A stretch of 37,371 nt of DNA from contig JAGDCV010000128.1 of NCBI GenBank assembly GCA_017958365.1, forward strand, positions 1 through 37,371, read 5' to 3'. The notes beneath the pieces are model-generated. The model saw nothing but the letters and a program-made list of their open reading frames with translations. It made no database searches and was not told the origin of the DNA. Positions 32,937 to 37,371 of the stretch are shown here, one piece after another. Each line of letters begins with the position of its first letter. Position 1 is the stretch's first letter. Position numbers and translations under genes: made by a program. The DNA comes from Clostridiales bacterium. GTDB taxonomy: Bacteria; Bacillota; Clostridia; Saccharofermentanales; Saccharofermentanaceae.

Positions 32937-34835
32937 ATGAAGAAAAAGAAGTTATTATCCTTGTCACTGGCATTCACCATCCTTCTGGGCGCATGCGCAA
33001 ATGTAACAGAAGAGACATTGGTAGATGTTGACATCGACGGAACTCAGTCCGAACAGACCGGGGAAGCAACTGACCCTGCAAACGACCCCATCGAGATCGA
33101 CTTAAGCGAATATGAAGGCATGACAGCCGAGGAAATCGTTGCCACCTTGACGCTCGAGCAGAAGGCTGCACAGATGGTCCAGGGAGCTTTCTATAACGTA
33201 AGCTACGACGATATGCAGGCTAATGACTACGGTTCTCTGTTCCACCAGCTGGGCGACTGGCCGAGCCCCAATGCAGATGAATGGAGAGAACTGGTCAATT
33301 CATATCAGCAGTCCGCCATGTTATCTGACGCTGCCATTCCCTACATCTTCGGTCAGGACAGCGTTCACGGCATCAACTATGCAAGCGGATGCGTTATCTT
33401 CCCACAGAACATCAACATCGGCGCGGCCCACGACCTCGAGCTCACCGAAGAGTACGGAAGGATCATCGGAAGCGAGATGATCCACACCGGCATGATCTGG
33501 AACTTCGGCCCCGTTGTATCCAATTCGACCGATCCTCGCTGGGGACGCACATATGAGTGCTACTCCTCCGAGATAGACATGTGTGATGAGTTAAGCCTTA
33601 CTTTCGTAGGCGGCATGCTCTCAGAGGGCGTTGTCGTATGTCCGAAGCACTTCTTCGGCGAAGGCTATGTTGTTTACGGAACGGGCGAGGATTCAGATGC
33701 TGACCGTCTTATCGACCGCGGCAACTCCGAGCCTACTGACGAGCAGATCGAGGAGCTTCTCGGAGTCTACGAGGACCTTATCAATGCAGGCGCGCAGACC
33801 ATCATGGTCTCCCACATATCCTTAAGAGGAACAAAGATGCACGAGACGGCCGAGTATCTTCAGTATTTGAAGAATGATCTCGGCTTTGAGGGATTCATCG
33901 TATCCGACTGGGATTCCATCGAGAAGTGCTCGGGTGCGGACCTCGAAGAGAATGTCATCCTCTGCGTTAATGCAGGAATAGACATGTTAATGGAATGGCA
34001 GAACTTTGAAGAGTGCCGCCAGATCATCGTGGATGCAGTTGAGTCAGGCGCGATCTCAGAAGAGAGAGTCGACGATGCGGTTACAAGAATTATCAGAGTA
34101 AAGCTCGAATGCGGTCTGTTCGACGATCCGTACATCGAGAACTTCGATCCTTCTTATGAATATAATTCCGACAGATCACATGAAGTAGCAAGAACTCTTG
34201 CAGCTGAGTCCCTTGTTCCCTTGAAGATAGGCGACTACTCCACCATCGAACCCGGCATGAGAGTATATGTAACAGGTCCCGCAGCAGATGATACAGGTGT
34301 TCTTTGCGGCGGATGGACATACTTCTGGCTCGGCGCCACGGATGAGGACATGGGCACGGAATTTGTCATCGGATGCAACACCATCCTTGAGGCATTGGAG
34401 GATGCGGCTGACGAGATTGGCTTTGAAGTGGTTACGGATCCCGATGAGATGGCCACATGCGATATGGTAGTTCTTTGTATCGGCGAGTTCCCTTATTCCG
34501 AGTGGTACGGCGACACGGAGAGCCTTGATATCGTTGACGGATGGCAGTCACTCGAAGGAAACGCTGACGCGATCGAAGAGGCAGCTGCTTCCGGTCTTCC
34601 CACACTTACTCTTATCGTGGCAGGAAGAAACATGATCATCTCCGATTACTTAGACGACTGGGATTCATGCGTTATGTGTTATCTCCCCGGAAGCGAAGGC
34701 GGTAATGCGATAGCAGATGTCATCACGGGTCAGGTACCGTTCACGGGAACACTCCCCATGCCCTACTACGAATCAGAGGCTGATATAAGAACGGACAACT
34801 GCTGGCACGAAGTCGGCTGGAGCGCCGCTAACTGA
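32937..34835 (+). CDS. Glycoside hydrolase family 3 beta-glucosidase-like lipoprotein
   Basis: GH3 enzymes remove glucose, xylose or N-acetylglucosamine from glycan ends with retention. The ATG at 32937 (MKKKKLLSL) is used because it has AGAGGA 8 bases upstream and opens a lipoprotein signal peptide with lipobox LGAC (Cys20); the open frame extends further up but over the promoter. The 632-residue protein has the GH3 barrel with VCPKHFFGEG and the nucleophile D324 in FIVSDWDSI, then the second alpha/beta domain with TGPAADDTGVLCGGWTYFW and VLCIGEFPYSEWYGD, resembling plant exo-1,3/1,4-beta-glucanases. It should sit on the outer membrane face and act on plant or microbial beta-glucans; NagZ activity is unlikely because the NagZ KHFPGHG-type His-Asp loop is not seen. 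Confidence 0.9.
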   Translation: MKKKKLLSLSLAFTILLGACANVTEETLVDVDIDGTQSEQTGEATDPANDPIEIDLSEYEGMTAEEIVATLTLEQKAAQMVQGAFYNVSYDDMQANDYGSLFHQLGDWPSPNADEWRELVNSYQQSAMLSDAAIPYIFGQDSVHGINYASGCVIFPQNINIGAAHDLELTEEYGRIIGSEMIHTGMIWNFGPVVSNSTDPRWGRTYECYSSEIDMCDELSLTFVGGMLSEGVVVCPKHFFGEGYVVYGTGEDSDADRLIDRGNSEPTDEQIEELLGVYEDLINAGAQTIMVSHISLRGTKMHETAEYLQYLKNDLGFEGFIVSDWDSIEKCSGADLEENVILCVNAGIDMLMEWQNFEECRQIIVDAVESGAISEERVDDAVTRIIRVKLECGLFDDPYIENFDPSYEYNSDRSHEVARTLAAESLVPLKIGDYSTIEPGMRVYVTGPAADDTGVLCGGWTYFWLGATDEDMGTEFVIGCNTILEALEDAADEIGFEVVTDPDEMATCDMVVLCIGEFPYSEWYGDTESLDIVDGWQSLEGNADAIEEAAASGLPTLTLIVAGRNMIISDYLDDWDSCVMCYLPGSEGGNAIADVITGQVPFTGTLPMPYYESEADIRTDNCWHEVGWSAAN

Positions 34836-34857
34836 CGTTCAGGAATAATCCAAAAAG

Positions 34858-34885
34858 AAAAGGCGGATAATCAATCCGCCTTTTT
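34858..34885. terminator. Bidirectional hairpin terminator between convergent genes
   Basis: GGCGGAT (34862-34868) pairs with ATCCGCC (34874-34880) around a five-base loop, with A residues before and five T residues after, so it works in both directions. On the minus strand the stem includes the last codons and the TGA stop of the Na/Pi-like gene. Confidence 0.85.
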
Positions 34886-36634
34886 GCTTGTCATGTATTT
34901 TGAAAGATATTCTCTGTACAGGGCTTCGTCGCTTTCCTTACGCTGTTTGAAGTCGTGCATGTACGTGTCTCCCGCCTGGTCTTCGGCCTTGAATCTGTAG
35001 ACGATGGCCGCGATGTTGTGGCTGTGGTCTGCAACTCTTCCGCAGCTGTAGAGAATGTCGTTATATACGAAGCCGTGGCTAGGCTCACAGATACCGGATG
35101 AAAGACGCTCAACGTGATTGGCCTTGAATGAATCACACATCTCGCTTACGACGATGCGCAGAGGTCCTATCTTCTTTGCCAGTTCAACGTCATCGTTAAG
35201 ATAGCACTCGACTGCCTTGGTATATACTTCCTTTACTGCAGCAACGAGACGCTTTATCTCATCATCCGCATCAGGCGAGAATACGATATCCTTACGCTTG
35301 ATCTCCTCAGCCGAGTTAGCCATGTAGGAAGCGTGGTCTGCTATACGCTCGAATTCTCCCACCGCCTGCATCATCTTTGAAGATCTGCTCTTATCCTCAA
35401 CTGAAAGATGATGTGTCGTAGTAAGCTTCATAAGGAATGATCCGATAAGATCCTCGTAGTGGTCGACCTTCTCCTCATTCTTCTTAACGAATTCGAAGTC
35501 ATCATCGTCATATCCCGTAGCGAGCATGTCCGTTGCCTTATCAAGACCCTTCTGTGCCTTGCCTACCATCTTGACCATGGAGTTAGTACACTCGGATACG
35601 GCGATCGGAGGCGACATCATGAGACGCTCATCGAGCTTGAACTCCTGCTCCTCATCGCTTTCCTTAACAACAACCTTGGCAAACTTTACAAGCTGATTCC
35701 TGAACGGGAATAACAGTATTGTATTACCTATATTAAATATGGAGTGGAATGCGGCGATGCCGACTATGCCGACTTTCTTGTCAAGGAATTCGAATTCCAT
35801 GATCGCATTAAGCGCATAGAACAATATGAGCCATACAACCGTGCCTATCACCTTGATGGCAACGTGGATGGCAGTAACCCTCTTAGCATCACGGTTAACA
35901 CCGATGGAAGAAAGGACCGCCGTCATACAGGTACCGATATTAGCACCCATGATGATCGGGATAGCCATGCCGTAAGTAATGGATCCCGTTAAGGACATTG
36001 ACTGCAGGATACCGATGGAAGCAGCGGAACTTTGGATAACCCCTGTTACAAGAGCACCGGCAAGAACACCGAGCAAGGGATTCTTAAATGCCGTAAGGAC
36101 TCTTAAGAAACTCTCGGAATCGCGAAGCGGGGCCATGGATGAACTCATCATCGTCATTCCCTGCATGAGGATACCGAAGCCTACGAGCATCATTCCGATG
36201 TCTTTCCTTCTTTGCTTCTTCGATCCCATGATGAACAGGACACCGATAAGAGCAAAGATCAATGAGAAGCACTTGGGCTCAAGGAGCTTAAGGAACACAT
36301 TACCGTCTGTATTGATACCTGACAGTGACAAGATCCAGGCCGTAAGCGTAGTTCCGATATCAGAACCGAAGATTACACCGACTGTCTGTGCGAGCTCCAT
36401 GATGCCGGAGTTAACAAATCCGACGAGCATGACAGTCATGGCTGAAGATGACTGTATCGCTATCGTTATAAGTGCACCTATGAGAAGTCCCTTAAAGGAA
36501 TTATTTGTAGCTTTCTTGAGGAGCTTCTCGAGTTTTCCTCCCGCTGTTTTCTTTAATGAATCTGACAGGAGACTCATTCCGTAAAGGAAGAATGCCAGAC
36601 CTCCGAATAATGTAATAAAAGCGAATATATCCAT
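34871..36634 (-). CDS. Na/Pi-cotransporter-family membrane protein with C-terminal PhoU-like domain
   Basis: The 587-residue protein has two inverted Na/Pi-cotransporter repeats, each with the family QSSSA/QSSAA motif (residues 61-65 and 201-205), spread over about eight to nine membrane helices (1-325). A soluble helical PhoU-like region follows (about 345-560) with EFERIADHASYMANSAEE, the PhoU metal-binding E/D-rich type pattern. This is the YjbB/NptA-like architecture that moves inorganic phosphate with sodium. The direction (uptake or release) is uncertain. Its gene runs from its own TTTACA/TATAAT promoter to the shared terminator; the protein ends KKAD inside the hairpin. Confidence 0.93.
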   Translation of the reverse strand: MDIFAFITLFGGLAFFLYGMSLLSDSLKKTAGGKLEKLLKKATNNSFKGLLIGALITIAIQSSSAMTVMLVGFVNSGIMELAQTVGVIFGSDIGTTLTAWILSLSGINTDGNVFLKLLEPKCFSLIFALIGVLFIMGSKKQRRKDIGMMLVGFGILMQGMTMMSSSMAPLRDSESFLRVLTAFKNPLLGVLAGALVTGVIQSSAASIGILQSMSLTGSITYGMAIPIIMGANIGTCMTAVLSSIGVNRDAKRVTAIHVAIKVIGTVVWLILFYALNAIMEFEFLDKKVGIVGIAAFHSIFNIGNTILLFPFRNQLVKFAKVVVKESDEEQEFKLDERLMMSPPIAVSECTNSMVKMVGKAQKGLDKATDMLATGYDDDDFEFVKKNEEKVDHYEDLIGSFLMKLTTTHHLSVEDKSRSSKMMQAVGEFERIADHASYMANSAEEIKRKDIVFSPDADDEIKRLVAAVKEVYTKAVECYLNDDVELAKKIGPLRIVVSEMCDSFKANHVERLSSGICEPSHGFVYNDILYSCGRVADHSHNIAAIVYRFKAEDQAGDTYMHDFKQRKESDEALYREYLSKYMTSKKAD

Positions 36635-36655
36635 ACCTATAACCTAGTTACAAAA

Positions 36656-36684
36656 TTCAAAACACCACTAATGTGTATTATAAT
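36656..36684 (+). promoter_or_regulatory. Candidate promoter of the partial lipoprotein gene
   Basis: TTCAAA (36656-36661) and TATAAT (36679-36684) are 17 bases apart. A second candidate, TTTACA (36716-36721) with TATTAT (36738-36743), is closer to the gene, but its start would fall on the ribosome binding site, so the first is preferred. Confidence 0.45.
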
Positions 36685-36705
36685 GACCGGGAGGCCATTT
36701 GTAAA
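36677..36705 (-). promoter_or_regulatory. Promoter of the Na/Pi-like gene
   Basis: On the minus strand TTTACA (36700-36705) is followed after 17 bases by TATAAT (36677-36682), about 40 bases before the ATG at 36634. Its -10 overlaps a plus-strand -10 in the palindrome ATTATAAT. Confidence 0.7.
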
Positions 36706-36756
36706 ACAGAATTATTTTACATATAGACGGCTATCTATATTATAAGGGGGATGATT

Positions 36757-37371
36757 ATGAAGAACGTTAAGAAACTACTGGCTTTAGCGCTTGTTCTTAC
36801 TTTGTCCATGGCAAGTTCATGTTCACTTCTTTCAACATCAGACAGGGACAACGACCGCGACCGTGACGAAGAAGAAACCGAAGAGACTGAAACCGAACAG
36901 GCGGATCCTCGCGATGAAGATACTGATGAGGACAGCAAAGAGTATGATCTTGAATGGGGATCATTTACCGTAACTCACGGCTGGGTCTATGTGCCCTCAC
37001 AGTCCAATGATGAAGCCTATTGCTTCTGTGAAGCCGGAAACGAGGATTCAGCAACTCCGCCCAATAACATAGTAGTCAGGTATGGAACAAACTACTATGC
37101 ACCTGAAGACAGCAGCACTTTCGCGGTCGCTATCCTTGATCAGTGTGAGCAGCAGGCAGCACAGTTCGGAGGATCTGCACGTTTGTCTTCAACCGGAACC
37201 GTAAACGGAAATGATTATCTGATATTTGAACTCGACGGCGATCCGTATAACGAACAGATCTACTTCGTCGGTGACCATGAATTCGTCATGATCGGAACAA
37301 CAGTCTTTGATGAAGACGCTTCCGAAGACGACCACATCTGGGATGTAACAGAAGACATCTTCAACAGCTTC
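36757..37371 (+). CDS. Lipoprotein of unknown function (3' end cut by window edge)
   Basis: At least 205 codons are open to the window edge. The start is the ATG at 36757, six bases after AAGGGGG (36744-36750); an ATG two codons earlier would touch that site. The protein begins MKNVKKLLALALVLTLSM with a lipoprotein-type cleavage site before Cys22 (MASSC), then a highly charged, acidic low-complexity stretch (about 30-60, DRDNDRDRDEEE), then a folded-looking domain beginning YDLEWGSFTVTHGWVYVP. I do not recognise the family; similar Clostridia lipoproteins have a PsbP/DUF-like fold, but this is not certain. It diverges from the Na/Pi-like gene. Confidence 0.8.
   Translation, partial: MKNVKKLLALALVLTLSMASSCSLLSTSDRDNDRDRDEEETEETETEQADPRDEDTDEDSKEYDLEWGSFTVTHGWVYVPSQSNDEAYCFCEAGNEDSATPPNNIVVRYGTNYYAPEDSSTFAVAILDQCEQQAAQFGGSARLSSTGTVNGNDYLIFELDGDPYNEQIYFVGDHEFVMIGTTVFDEDASEDDHIWDVTEDIFNSF

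Overview
The window reads as chromosomal DNA of a low-to-medium GC Bacillota, most likely a member of Clostridia. Support comes from a DnaK that lacks the extra N-terminal-lobe segment of proteobacterial DnaK, a CIRCE/HrcA heat-shock operon, a MraZ-headed division cluster with a PASTA-bearing PBP, strong AGGAGG-type ribosome binding sites and DNPR-type MurE. I cannot name the genus. Most genes lie on the minus strand, so the layout is described right to left in the direction of transcription.

Right end: a partial lipoprotein gene (+, 36757 to the edge) and a Na/Pi-cotransporter-like gene (-, 34871-36634) diverge from an overlapping promoter region. A GH3 beta-glucosidase-like lipoprotein (+, 32937-34835) converges on the transporter at a bidirectional terminator and diverges from mraZ.

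Division and wall block (32733 down to 13336, about 19.4 kb, all minus strand, mostly overlapping or closely spaced): mraZ, rsmH, ftsL-like, PBP2/FtsI with two PASTA domains, murE, murF, ftsW, murG, ftsQ/divIB; then a 147-bp AT-rich gap with a promoter and two NrdR-box-like palindromes; then ftsZ, nrdR, an OmpR-type response regulator, its histidine kinase, nth, recG, rsmD, coaD and a small coiled-coil gene, ending at a strong hairpin (13270-13306). mraY, murD, murC and ftsA are not in this cluster.

Middle block (13208 down to 5608): an OLD/AAA15-like ATPase and a TOPRIM-like (DUF4276/RloB-like) protein, translationally coupled to each other and to hemW. These are followed by six envelope-sugar genes: ATP-grasp ligase, ArnC/DPM-like GT2 glycosyltransferase, SAM methyltransferase, WecE-like sugar aminotransferase and two small EamA/SMR-type membrane proteins. 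A convergent polytopic GT-C-like membrane protein (+, 4028-5620) completes the set. Together they look like an Arn-like system that makes an undecaprenyl-phosphate-linked amino sugar, flips it and transfers it outside the cell.

Left block (3894 to 1): hrcA, grpE, clpP and dnaK (truncated by the window), preceded by a CIRCE operator over the start region of a sigma-A promoter. clpP lies between grpE and dnaK, which is unusual. The envelope-sugar block separates hemW from hrcA, two genes that are commonly adjacent in Bacillota, so it looks like an insertion. No tRNA, rRNA, CRISPR or insertion sequence was seen, and no gene-free stretch exceeds 300 bases.
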